This document shows positions 7,084 to 13,282 of a stretch of DNA of 13,344 bases, in pieces. Location: contig DKYL01000062.1 in the NCBI GenBank assembly GCA_002493325.1, forward strand, positions 1-13,344. Direction: 5' to 3'. This stretch comes from Ruminococcaceae bacterium UBA7101 (GTDB lineage Bacteria; Bacillota; Clostridia; Oscillospirales; Acutalibacteraceae). Made by a program: the position numbers and the translations under genes. A model generated the notes under the pieces. That model was given only the letters and a program-made list of their open reading frames with translations. It was not told where the DNA came from and did not search any database. The number at the start of each line of letters is the position of its first letter. Position 1 is the stretch's first letter.

Positions 7084-8258
7084 AATCTTTTGAGTTCCTT
7101 TAGTTTGAATATTCCTGCTATGGTTTTGGCGTCCTTGATTTCGCCGCTCATGATTTTGTTTACACATTCATTAAAGGGCATTTTTATAACATCAAGGTAT
7201 TCATCATCATCAAGGTGCTGTTCACCATAGCTGAGGTCTGCCGCATAGAAAATTCGTATGATTTCACCGCAGTAGCCCGGGGTGGGGTATATTTCGCCAA
7301 GGCTTTCAAATATACCTGCCGAGGCTCCGCATTCCTCGCTGAATTCACGGATTGCCGCATCCCGTGGATTTTCGCCGTATTCAAGCTTTCCGGCGGGGAT
7401 TTCATAAATGGTTTCCTTATATGGATAACGGAACTGCCTTACAAGCAAAACCTCGTTATTATCGGTTAAGCCGACAATGGCTACACCGCCCGGATGATCA
7501 ACAACCTCACGCATAGCAGGTGTGCCGTCGGTTAAAGTGATATTGTCAAGGTGAACGTTGATTATGTTTCCTTTAAATTTCCAGTTAACCTCCTCGGTCT
7601 GCTCAAAAAAACCGAGAGCAATGGCTTCAATGTCGTCAATTTTTTCTGCAATAAATTTTGCCTGTGCTTCAATCAGTTCAAATTTTGAGCCGTAGCCCCA
7701 TAATACACCGATGCTGTCAAGCTGATTAAGCTTAGCGCCGTCAATGTCAAAATGGGTATCACCGACCATAACAGCTTCCCTTGCATTTGCACCAAGCTCG
7801 TTAAGGCATCTGCCTATAATGCTGGACTTTGATTCGCAGTCTGCCTTGAAGGAAACACCGCAGATGCAGTCAAAAAGTGCTTTGATACCGAATTTTTCAA
7901 GAAGTGCCTCAATATAATGCTGTGGCTTTGAGGATGCAATGCCAAGTCTGATACCACCTGCTTTAAGCCTTTTTAACAGACTGATTATGCCGTCATAAAG
8001 ACAGCTTTCATAAAGACCTGTGTTGGTGTATCTTTCACGGAATTTTTTTACAAGCTCTTCTGCCTTTACAGGGTCGGCACCGAATTTTTCCTGGAAGGTA
8101 ATCAGAAGCGGAGGACCGATAAAGCAGGTCAGCTCTCTGTAATCCTCAGGTGTGTCATAACCGAAATAGTCAAGTGCGAATTTTGCACTTTTAAGTATGC
8201 CTTCTCCCGTATCGCAAACAGTGCCGTCAAAATCAAAAATTACTGTGTTGTATCTCAT
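7080..8258 (-). CDS. HAD phosphatase - Nudix hydrolase fusion
   Basis: This 392-aa protein joins two hydrolases in one frame. Residues 1-about 215 are a HAD phosphatase of the phosphoglycolate phosphatase/PpaX type: DFDGT with nucleophile D9 and acid D11, IASSK (107-111) as motif II with the lysine region, and GDTHFD (166-171) as the metal-binding motif IV; the cap lies between residues 15 and 90. Residues about 225-392 are a Nudix hydrolase close to ADP-ribose pyrophosphatases. The Nudix box G-x5-E-x7-R-E-x2-E-E-x-G is complete from G290 to G311, preceded by LLVRQFRYP and YEIPAGKLE and followed by YPTPGYCGE. The protein probably hydrolyses a nucleoside diphosphate sugar and a phosphomonoester, perhaps in sequence; this coupling is inference. 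The start overlaps the thioesterase stop (ATGA), and its own stop overlaps the desulfurase start. No frameshift or internal start suggests two genes. Confidence 0.92.
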   Translation of the reverse strand: MRYNTVIFDFDGTVCDTGEGILKSAKFALDYFGYDTPEDYRELTCFIGPPLLITFQEKFGADPVKAEELVKKFRERYTNTGLYESCLYDGIISLLKRLKAGGIRLGIASSKPQHYIEALLEKFGIKALFDCICGVSFKADCESKSSIIGRCLNELGANAREAVMVGDTHFDIDGAKLNQLDSIGVLWGYGSKFELIEAQAKFIAEKIDDIEAIALGFFEQTEEVNWKFKGNIINVHLDNITLTDGTPAMREVVDHPGGVAIVGLTDNNEVLLVRQFRYPYKETIYEIPAGKLEYGENPRDAAIREFSEECGASAGIFESLGEIYPTPGYCGEIIRIFYAADLSYGEQHLDDDEYLDVIKMPFNECVNKIMSGEIKDAKTIAGIFKLKELKRL

Positions 8259-8644
8259 TTTCCGTTAACCCTATTCATAAATTTTTCGCTGTAGACAACA
8301 AAGCGTTCAATTGTACCCCTGCCGATAGTATCACCCTTATCATCTGTGGCTGAAACATCAAATACAAGCCTTCTTCCATCAACCTCATTCAGTGAGGCTG
8401 TGGCTGTAATTACAGTGCCGATACCGCTTGCCTTATCGTGTGTGACTGTGATTTTTGTGCCCACCGTGGTTTCATCGTTTTCTAACAGTGGTGCAACGGC
8501 ATTGCAGGTTGCCTCCTCCATTAATGCAAGCATCATCGGTGTGGCAAAAACCTCAAGAGAACCTGATTTAACTGCTGCAGCACAATTGGTTTTATTAACT
8601 GTTGTGACTGCCTCTCCCACAGTGAGAGATGAAAATTTCTTCAT
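8255..8644 (-). CDS. FlK-type hotdog acyl-CoA thioesterase
   Basis: This is a 129-aa hotdog-fold thioesterase of the FlK (fluoroacetyl-CoA thioesterase-like) family. ATG 8644 is chosen over upstream in-frame starts because AAAGGTGAT lies three bases before it and the protein then begins as relatives do. Residues T35, E43 and H69 sit in VFATPMMLALMEEA and TKITVTHDKAS. Their spacing (8 and 34 from Thr) equals that of the FlK triad Thr42/Glu50/His76, so the active site looks complete. The natural substrate is unknown; fluoroacetate is unlikely in this context, and a general short acyl-CoA clean-up role is inferred. It is the first gene of the minus-strand operon, 29 bases from its -10 box. Confidence 0.88.
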   Translation of the reverse strand: MKKFSSLTVGEAVTTVNKTNCAAAVKSGSLEVFATPMMLALMEEATCNAVAPLLENDETTVGTKITVTHDKASGIGTVITATASLNEVDGRRLVFDVSATDDKGDTIGRGTIERFVVYSEKFMNRVNGK

Positions 8645-8672
8645 ACGATCACCTTTTGAATTTATTTGGTAT

Positions 8673-8701
8673 AGTATAACATATTTTTTTATTATATACA
8701 A
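8673..8701 (-). promoter_or_regulatory. Promoter of the thioesterase-thiI-sortase operon
   Basis: On the minus strand TTGTAT (8701-8696), a 17-base spacer and TATACT (8678-8673) precede the ribosome site AAAGGTGAT. It is the only good promoter upstream of the five tightly packed genes. Confidence 0.7.
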
Positions 8702-8714
8702 TATAAAAGAATTG

Positions 8715-8723
8715 TGATACAAT
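8715..8723 (+). promoter_or_regulatory. Extended -10 promoter for the acyltransferase-like gene
   Basis: TGATACAAT is an extended -10 (TG-n-TACAAT) without a good -35. It predicts a start near 8730 and a leader of about 27 bases. It lies back-to-back with the minus-strand promoter, so the two may interfere. ACAAT and ATTGT at 8698-8715 form a small inverted pair of doubtful meaning. Confidence 0.5.
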
Positions 8724-8756
8724 ATATAAACCGATATGTAATCAGGAGGCATAGCT

Positions 8757-9515
8757 TTGGAGGAAAAAAGAAGGCGTATTCATCTGCTCGATGAAATACG
8801 CGGCTTTGCAATACTTTGTATGATTGTTCACCACACATTTCTTGATGTGGGCGATGTGCTGAATCTGAACTGGGGCTATAAGGTTTTTAATGCCTTATGT
8901 TATGTTCAGCCCATATTCTGGGCAATATTCATTATTATTTCGGGCATATGCACAAGACTGTCGAGAAATGCGGTCAAAAGAGGTTTTTTAGTGCTTGTAT
9001 GCAGCGGCGTGATAACTCTTGTTACAGCACTTGTAATGCCGATGTTCGGCTTTATTGAATGTGAAATTTATTTCGGTATTCTGCATTGCCTTGGCTTTTG
9101 TATGATAGCAGCAGGTCTGGCAATGCCGCTGATAAAAAAGATAAGTTATAAGACAGGGGCAGTTGTATCAGCGGTATTGTTTTTATTTTTCTATGGTATT
9201 GACAGCGGAAGTATCTGTTTCGGGCTGATTGATTTGCCGTTATTACTTATGCAGAATAATCTGCTTGCACCTCTTGGACTGCATAATGCCGATTTTTACA
9301 GTGCAGACTATTTTCCGTTAATTCCCTGGATATTTATGTTTTTTGCAGGAGCCTTTCTCGGCAAGCCTGTAAGTGAGGGGAAGCTGCCTGAAACGGCATA
9401 TAAAAAAAGAAGCAGCTTTCTGAGTCTTGTGGGCAGAAACAGCCTTTGGGTTTACCTTGCACACCAGCCTGTTATCTACGGAATTATGTTTATAATCGGG
9501 CTTATAATTTCATAA
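8757..9515 (+). CDS. HGSNAT/DUF1624-family membrane acyltransferase-like protein
   Basis: This 252-aa integral membrane protein has about six to seven hydrophobic helices and belongs to the heparan-alpha-glucosaminide N-acetyltransferase catalytic domain (DUF1624) group. Signatures are the start RIHLLDEIRGFAILCMIVHH (8-26, with D12, R15, H25, H26), YFGILHCLGF (105-114), and YFPLIPWIFMFFAGAFLG near the end, followed by GRNSLWVYLAHQPVIYG. The family moves acyl groups across the membrane onto sugars or polymers; the acceptor here is unknown. Translation starts at TTG 8757, fixed by AGGAGG at 8744-8749 with a 7-base spacing; no ATG fits. The gene is transcribed alone, divergent from the thioesterase operon, and ends at a terminator. 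Confidence 0.88.
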   Translation: MEEKRRRIHLLDEIRGFAILCMIVHHTFLDVGDVLNLNWGYKVFNALCYVQPIFWAIFIIISGICTRLSRNAVKRGFLVLVCSGVITLVTALVMPMFGFIECEIYFGILHCLGFCMIAAGLAMPLIKKISYKTGAVVSAVLFLFFYGIDSGSICFGLIDLPLLLMQNNLLAPLGLHNADFYSADYFPLIPWIFMFFAGAFLGKPVSEGKLPETAYKKRSSFLSLVGRNSLWVYLAHQPVIYGIMFIIGLIIS

Positions 9516-9534
9516 TATTCTTAACAAAAAAAAC

Positions 9535-9566
9535 CGCACCTCATAGTATAAAGAGGTGCGTTTTTT
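9535..9566. terminator. Bidirectional terminator
   Basis: An 8-bp GC-rich stem (9535-9542 with 9553-9560, 10-base loop) has six T to its right and an A run to its left. It can end the plus-strand acyltransferase-like gene and the minus-strand sigma-like operon. Confidence 0.85.
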
Positions 9567-9575
9567 ATTTGATTT

Positions 9576-9707
9576 TTAAAGTGTAAGATTAATTTTATTG
9601 TCTGCACTTTGCTTATCAGCGGTGATTAGTTCAGGTGCCCTACAGCCACAGAACAGCCTGAGCCGTATCTGCTGTTTATATAGAGCGTGGCTGAAATTTT
9701 TGCGTGC
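9576..9707 (-). other. Open in-frame extension after the sigma-like gene
   Basis: After the TAA of the sigma-like gene (9710-9708) the same frame stays open for 43 more codons to TAA at 9578-9576. The reading starts ARKNFSHALYKQQIR and ends ITADKQSADNKINLTL. It has no ATG, GTG or TTG, so it is not an independent gene as it stands. A hairpin overlaps the gene end (9687-9696 with 9714-9723, 10 bp, no T run). It may be the degraded tail of a once longer protein, or chance. Confidence 0.35.
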
Positions 9708-10031
9708 TTAAATTTTCAGCCACTGCTCATTCGCCGAATTGACGGAGTACAGACAATAGTTAAGATATTTCGTCACTATATCCCTTGCTGTGCTGATGTG
9801 TCTGCTGACCGTGGGCTGTGACAGTTTAAGCTCCTTTGCAATTTCAAGCTGTGATTTGTTATGTACATAAAATAACCTCAGGCAAAGGCTCTGCCTGTCG
9901 GTCAGCTCATTTTTTATTATGAGAGGAAGCACCTTTGACATTGCTTTGAGCATTATCTTCTGACCGTCACATTCATATTCATCATCATTAATGGTTTTGT
10001 CTGACATATATTCTTCAACAAAGCTTATCAT
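9708..10031 (-). CDS. Sigma-70 region-4-like regulator
   Basis: This 107-aa protein is mostly one helix-turn-helix module. LTDRQSLCLRLFYVHNKSQ (43-61) leads into ELKLSQPTVSRHISTARD (67-84), the pattern of sigma-70 region 4 and related phage or element regulators. There is no region 2, so it cannot act as a complete sigma factor by itself; it may bind a -35-like site or partner with another factor. The ATG overlaps the upstream stop as ATGA, and GGAGG lies seven bases before it inside the upstream gene, so the two are co-translated. The operon promoter carries a LexA box, implying induction by DNA damage (inference). Pairs of this kind are familiar from prophage-like elements, but no phage structural gene is near. 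Confidence 0.75.
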   Translation of the reverse strand: MISFVEEYMSDKTINDDEYECDGQKIMLKAMSKVLPLIIKNELTDRQSLCLRLFYVHNKSQLEIAKELKLSQPTVSRHISTARDIVTKYLNYCLYSVNSANEQWLKI

Positions 10032-10243
10032 ACGGTTTCCTCCTCATCTTCATAATAGCGGGAAAGCAAAGCTGAAATTCTTCTGCATTCACAAGCCATA
10101 TCGTAATAAACTGAAATTCTTTTTCTGAGCAGCAGTAAGTCCTCGCCTGAATAAATACAAAGTAAAGGCTTTAAGCCTTTGATTTTATTCTGCAGGATTT
10201 TGTGCTGTTCCTCGTATTCACGAGCCAATTCATCAATAGTCAT
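10028..10243 (-). CDS. Small helical protein, first gene of the SOS-box operon
   Basis: This 71-aa protein has no family I can name with confidence. ATG 10243 is preferred to farther upstream starts because AGAAGGG lies five bases before it and it is downstream of the predicted transcript start near 10277. The sequence is charged and helical: ELAREYEEQHKILQNKIKGL (5-24) could form a short coiled coil, followed by LLLLRKRISVYYDMACECRR (36-55), and it ends acidic (EDEEETV). Small proteins beginning with MTIDELAxEY before a region-4-like regulator occur in Clostridia prophages and conjugative elements (from memory). The stop overlaps the next start, pointing to joint function with the sigma-like protein. 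Confidence 0.65.
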   Translation of the reverse strand: MTIDELAREYEEQHKILQNKIKGLKPLLCIYSGEDLLLLRKRISVYYDMACECRRISALLSRYYEDEEETV

Positions 10244-10283
10244 TGCTACCCTTCTTTCAAAATGTATTGAGTGGACAATCACT

Positions 10284-10312
10284 ATGTTAGCAGAACAATC
10301 GTTCGGTGTAAA
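10284..10312 (-). promoter_or_regulatory. Promoter of the sigma-like operon
   Basis: On the minus strand TTTACA (10312-10307), a 17-base spacer and TAACAT (10289-10284) predict a start near 10277 and a 34-base leader. The spacer is almost filled by a LexA-type palindrome. Confidence 0.7.
10292..10305 (-). promoter_or_regulatory. LexA (SOS) operator
   Basis: The minus strand reads CGAACGATTGTTCT. The core GAAC-N4-GTTC is a perfect palindrome and matches the Gram-positive SOS box CGAAC-N4-GTTCG at 9 of 10 fixed positions. It lies between the -35 and -10 boxes, the classic place for LexA repression. Confidence 0.7.
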
Positions 10313-10378
10313 TTTGCTTTTATGCTTCTGTCCCAAAAACAGAACTTTTAAAAATTTTTTTTGTTACCTAAATTTACG

Positions 10379-10404
10379 GATACTTTAATGCATAAAAGTG
10401 TATC
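10379..10404. repeat. Imperfect 26-bp dyad
   Basis: GATAC at the left end and GTATC at the right end surround a partly symmetric centre containing ATGCAT. It sits 30 bases upstream of the -35 box of the small RNA promoter, where an activator could bind. It may also be chance in AT-rich DNA. Confidence 0.3.
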
Positions 10405-10433
10405 AAAATAAATAAAATTTTTCATCAAAACTA

Positions 10434-10462
10434 TTGACAAATTATGCAATATTAACTATAAT
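10434..10462 (+). promoter_or_regulatory. Full-consensus promoter of a small RNA
   Basis: TTGACA (10434-10439), 17 bases and TATAAT (10457-10462) form a perfect consensus sigma-A promoter, with a start expected near 10469. It is the strongest-looking promoter in the window. Confidence 0.9.
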
Positions 10463-10468
10463 GAATTT

Positions 10469-10572
10469 GAGATACGGGATGGGCCGCACCATTCCGTTCT
10501 GATGGTCCTCCATGGTTTGTAATAACAGAGAGGGGAAGGTCGCAAGTGCAGTTGCGACCTTCTTTCTTTTTT
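10469..10572 (+). ncRNA. Short structured RNA of unknown family
   Basis: A transcript of about 104 nt is bounded by a perfect promoter and a strong terminator. Its 5' part folds into an 8-bp stem (10475-10482 with 10489-10496, one G-T wobble, loop GCCGCA). A smaller ATGG/CCAT hairpin with loop TCCT may follow at about 10502-10513. It lacks the GGAAGGAAGCAG of SRP RNA, T-box sequence and any riboswitch core that I recognise. Two very short overlapping frames (MGRTIPF at 10479 and MVLHGL at 10502, joined as TGATG) are present but lack a good ribosome site. It could be an independent sRNA or an attenuated leader of alr, which follows 84 bases after the terminator. Confidence 0.6.
10535..10572 (+). 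terminator. Terminator of the small RNA
   Basis: A perfect 11-bp stem (10535-10545 with 10552-10562, loop GTGCAG) is followed by TTTCTTTTTT. Confidence 0.92.
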
Positions 10573-10595
10573 ACGAATTGTTTATTTTTATTCTC

Positions 10596-10624
10596 TTTAC
10601 TTTTTCGGCACATAGTATTAAAAT
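10596..10624 (+). promoter_or_regulatory. Probable promoter of alr
   Basis: TTTACT (10596-10601), 17 bases and TAAAAT (10619-10624) lie 32 bases before the alr start. This lets alr be transcribed independently of the upstream RNA. Confidence 0.55.
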
Positions 10625-10655
10625 ATATCTAATATCATTTTTATGGGGCGTATTT

Positions 10656-11813
10656 ATGTATCACAGAACTTATGTTGAAGTAGATTTAGATGCAATTGAA
10701 TATAATGTGAATCATATTCTTGAAAAGATAAATAAAAAATCAAAGCTGTTAATTGTGGTTAAAGCGGATTCCTATGGTCACGGCTCTGTTGAGGTCAGCA
10801 GATTTTTGCAGGATAAATGTGACTTTTTTGGTGTTGCCTGTGTTGACGAGGCAATGGAGCTTGTGGAGGCGGGGATTGATAAGCCTATACTTGTTCTGGG
10901 TTATGTTTCTCCCAGTGAGTATGAAACCGTTGTTAAATATGATATCCGCATACCGATTTTCACTTTTGAAAATGCTGTCGCTCTTTCAGCAGAGGCAGAG
11001 AAGCAGGGCAAAATCATCCCGTTTCATTTTTGTGTCGATACGGGAATGAGCCGTATCGGTTTTCAGGTTAATTGTGAAAATGCGGATATGTGCAGAAAAA
11101 TTGCTGCTTTGCCGAATATTGAAGCAGAAGGTTTGTTTTCTCACTTTGCAACCGCAGATGAGCGTGATTTGACCAAGACTTATAAACAGCTTGAGCTGTT
11201 TAAGGAATTTGATAAAATGCTTTGTGAGAGGGGTATTACTGTTCCCATTAAGCACCTTAATAATTCTGCAGGTATTATGATGATGGACGAATGCTTTGAT
11301 ATGGTGCGTTCAGGGATTGTTACATACGGCTTGTATCCAAGCGAGGATGTGGACAAATCAAGGCTGTCTTTAAAGCCTGCAATGGAATGGAAAACGCATA
11401 TCAGCTATGTTAAAACACTTGAGGCAGGCAGAGAAATTTCCTACGGCGGAACATATGTGACAGAAAAGGCTACAGTGGTAGCGACTGTGCCTGTGGGATA
11501 TGCCGATGGCTACCCAAGATGCCTGAGCAATGTGGGCAGAGTCATTGTAGGCGGTCATTATGCGAACATTATCGGCAGGGTGTGTATGGATCAGTTTATG
11601 ATTGACGTTACCGATATACCCGATGTTAAGGTTGAGGATGAGGTAACGCTTGTCGGCACTGACGGAGATGCTGTTCTTACAATGGAAGAGATTTCAAACA
11701 ACGCACATTCCTTTAACTATGAACTGCCCTGTAAAATTGCAAGGCGCGTTCCCCGTGTATATTACCGAAACGGCAAAATTGTTAAAACAGTTAAAAACAT
11801 TTTTAACAGATAA
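10656..11813 (+). CDS. alr: Alanine racemase
   Basis: This 385-aa PLP enzyme interconverts L- and D-alanine, supplying D-Ala for peptidoglycan. ATG 10656 is chosen because GGGG (10645-10648) lies seven bases before it and the protein then starts with YVEVDLDAIEYN as in the family; longer in-frame starts would run through the small-RNA terminator. The Schiff-base lysine is K36 in VVKADSYGHG (usually VVKANAYGHG, a small variation). The second catalytic base is Y263 in SYGGTY. HFCVDTGMSRIGF, GLFSHFATAD, HLNNSAG, GYADGYPR and GRVCMDQFMIDVTD are intact family blocks. Length is normal. The gene stands alone, preceded by the small RNA and ended by a terminator. Confidence 0.96.
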   Translation: MYHRTYVEVDLDAIEYNVNHILEKINKKSKLLIVVKADSYGHGSVEVSRFLQDKCDFFGVACVDEAMELVEAGIDKPILVLGYVSPSEYETVVKYDIRIPIFTFENAVALSAEAEKQGKIIPFHFCVDTGMSRIGFQVNCENADMCRKIAALPNIEAEGLFSHFATADERDLTKTYKQLELFKEFDKMLCERGITVPIKHLNNSAGIMMMDECFDMVRSGIVTYGLYPSEDVDKSRLSLKPAMEWKTHISYVKTLEAGREISYGGTYVTEKATVVATVPVGYADGYPRCLSNVGRVIVGGHYANIIGRVCMDQFMIDVTDIPDVKVEDEVTLVGTDGDAVLTMEEISNNAHSFNYELPCKIARRVPRVYYRNGKIVKTVKNIFNR

Positions 11814-11820
11814 AATAAAT

Positions 11821-11854
11821 CCCTCAGAAATGTAGATTTCTGAGGGGTTGTTTT
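11821..11854. terminator. Bidirectional terminator between alr and the DUF3048 gene
   Basis: A perfect 11-bp stem (11821-11831 with 11836-11846, loop GTAG) has a T-rich tract on the right and AAAATAAAT on the left, so it can serve both convergent genes. Confidence 0.88.
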
Positions 11855-11865
11855 ATATATTCCTT

Positions 11866-13254
11866 TTATGATTCGGTGTCACTGCCGCCGTTGTTTGCTG
11901 ATGCCCAGCCAATCCAGGTTTTACCTGTGTTCAGGCTTAAAGCCTTACCCTGACTGTCTTTGAGTACAAGCATACCGTTTTCAACAGACCATGTTATGTC
12001 TGTGATTGTGCCCATTGTGGCAAGCTTTCCTGTTCCGCCTTCCAATTTGTAGTTGCAGTAGGTTTCGCTGTTGCCGCTGCCCTTATAGTTTTCTTTAACA
12101 ACATACTCAGTGGTATCATACAAAACTAAAATATTTTTCCTTGCAACATCTGTTTGGTAGTCGCTTGAGTGATACATTTTGTCCTCGTCGCTGAAAGCCC
12201 ATGTTCTTGTTTTTGATCTGCTTGAAAATCTTACATCAATTGTGCTGCAGTCTGTTTCGCTGACGGTTTTGTCCTCGTCATTGAAATTGAATTTTGTGTA
12301 GCTGCTGTCCTCAGCCTCTGTTCTGAAGCCCTCCTGTGCAATAGCATCTGCAAGCTTATCACCATAGATTACACCTGTGTGCTCTGAAGATACACCTCTT
12401 GACTTATCTCTGCCGAAAAGACCTACCTTGTCGCTGAATGCCATCTGATTGATATGGTCTACATTATCCTCCTGAAAAACAGTGTTTGCACCTATGTAGT
12501 TACCCTTGCTGGAACTCTGACCCCAGTGGATAAAGATAGCATCAAACATTTCGCTGAATTTAATGAACGGAGGTCTTGCACTTCTGATAGGACCGAGCTG
12601 ATCGGGAAGAGCAGTGTAGTCTGCATAAAGCCACAGCATTCTTGCTTCGCCGCCTTCAACTTCGCCCTCAACAATAATGTCAGGCGCTTTTGTTTCGTCA
12701 TTAATGCCCCACTGCGGTCTTGCCTGTGCTGCATTTTCAACTACGATTGCAGCAGGTCTTGTCTTTGCGGCACTCTGGTTATAGCTGCCCTCGTTGGTTA
12801 ACGGGTTGTTCACAATAACAGGTGCTGCGGTTGTTGGTTCCGTTGTGCTTACCGGTGCAGTGGTTTCGGGTGCCTTGCTGTTGCCTTTAATGAGAACGAC
12901 AGCAACTATAATTGCTATCACTGCCACAACAGCGGCTGCAACAGCTATGATTTTCTTTTTATTGTTTGAATTTGACACGTTAATTTCCTCGTATTCTTCA
13001 TATTCAGGCTCATCGCTTATTGTTATTTTCGATGAACCGCTTTGTTCGGATATTATAAAATCCTCTGAAATTTTTTCTGTTTCTGCTTCTTCTGAAGATG
13101 TTTCCATTGACACGGTTTCTTCAGGCACGGCAGCTTCAGGCTCTTCTGCTTTGATTTGGTTATCATCAGCAGGGATAGGTGCCCGGGAATCGCCTTTTTT
13201 CTTTAGCTCATTTAAAATTTTGTCTAATTCTTCTGAATCAGGTATTTTAATCAC
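11866..13254 (-). CDS. Membrane-anchored DUF3048 (YerB-like) protein
   Basis: This 462-aa protein has a long acidic cytosolic region (1-99, rich in Glu/Ser), a membrane helix (about 102-123), a Thr/Pro/Ala linker (128-147) and an outer DUF3048 domain (about 149-455). Family marks are NPLTNEG (150-156), RPAAIVVENAAQARPQWGIN (166-185), VEGEVEGGEARMLWLYADY (195-213), GPIRSARPPFI (221-231) and FDAIFIHWGQS (237-247). The family includes Bacillus YerB, normally a lipoprotein; here a membrane helix replaces the lipobox. Its role is unknown, probably envelope-related. The start is GTG 13254; AGGGA lies almost against it, which is unusually close, so translation could begin slightly downstream. The gene is alone, convergent with alr, with a promoter just upstream. 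Confidence 0.88.
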   Translation of the reverse strand: MIKIPDSEELDKILNELKKKGDSRAPIPADDNQIKAEEPEAAVPEETVSMETSSEEAETEKISEDFIISEQSGSSKITISDEPEYEEYEEINVSNSNNKKKIIAVAAAVVAVIAIIVAVVLIKGNSKAPETTAPVSTTEPTTAAPVIVNNPLTNEGSYNQSAAKTRPAAIVVENAAQARPQWGINDETKAPDIIVEGEVEGGEARMLWLYADYTALPDQLGPIRSARPPFIKFSEMFDAIFIHWGQSSSKGNYIGANTVFQEDNVDHINQMAFSDKVGLFGRDKSRGVSSEHTGVIYGDKLADAIAQEGFRTEAEDSSYTKFNFNDEDKTVSETDCSTIDVRFSSRSKTRTWAFSDEDKMYHSSDYQTDVARKNILVLYDTTEYVVKENYKGSGNSETYCNYKLEGGTGKLATMGTITDITWSVENGMLVLKDSQGKALSLNTGKTWIGWASANNGGSDTES

Positions 13255-13282
13255 TCCCTAACTGAAATATTTATTTTTTAAC

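Noticed and set aside
7084..7167. Longer cysteine desulfurase start
   Set aside because: It would overlap the Nudix coding region by 88 bases and adds residues without family similarity; the ATGA overlap at 7083 is typical of this operon.
8698..8715. ACAAT/ATTGT inverted pair as an operator
   Set aside because: Five-base arms in strongly AT-rich DNA are too easily found by chance.
8645..8752. Longer thioesterase start
   Set aside because: The extension crosses the predicted promoter and its own ribosome site AAAGGTGAT.
10469..10572. T-box leader or SRP RNA
   Set aside because: Neither the T-box core near GGTGGTACCGCG nor the SRP tetraloop region is present.
10512..10655. Longer alr protein starting at ATG 10512
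   Set aside because: The extension would run through the small-RNA terminator, lacks homology to alanine racemases, and the start at 10656 has a ribosome site and the family N-terminus.
12794..13261. Plus-strand open frame opposite the DUF3048 gene
   Set aside because: It is an antisense shadow of the Ala/Glu/Ser-rich N-terminus and lacks any family pattern or ribosome site.
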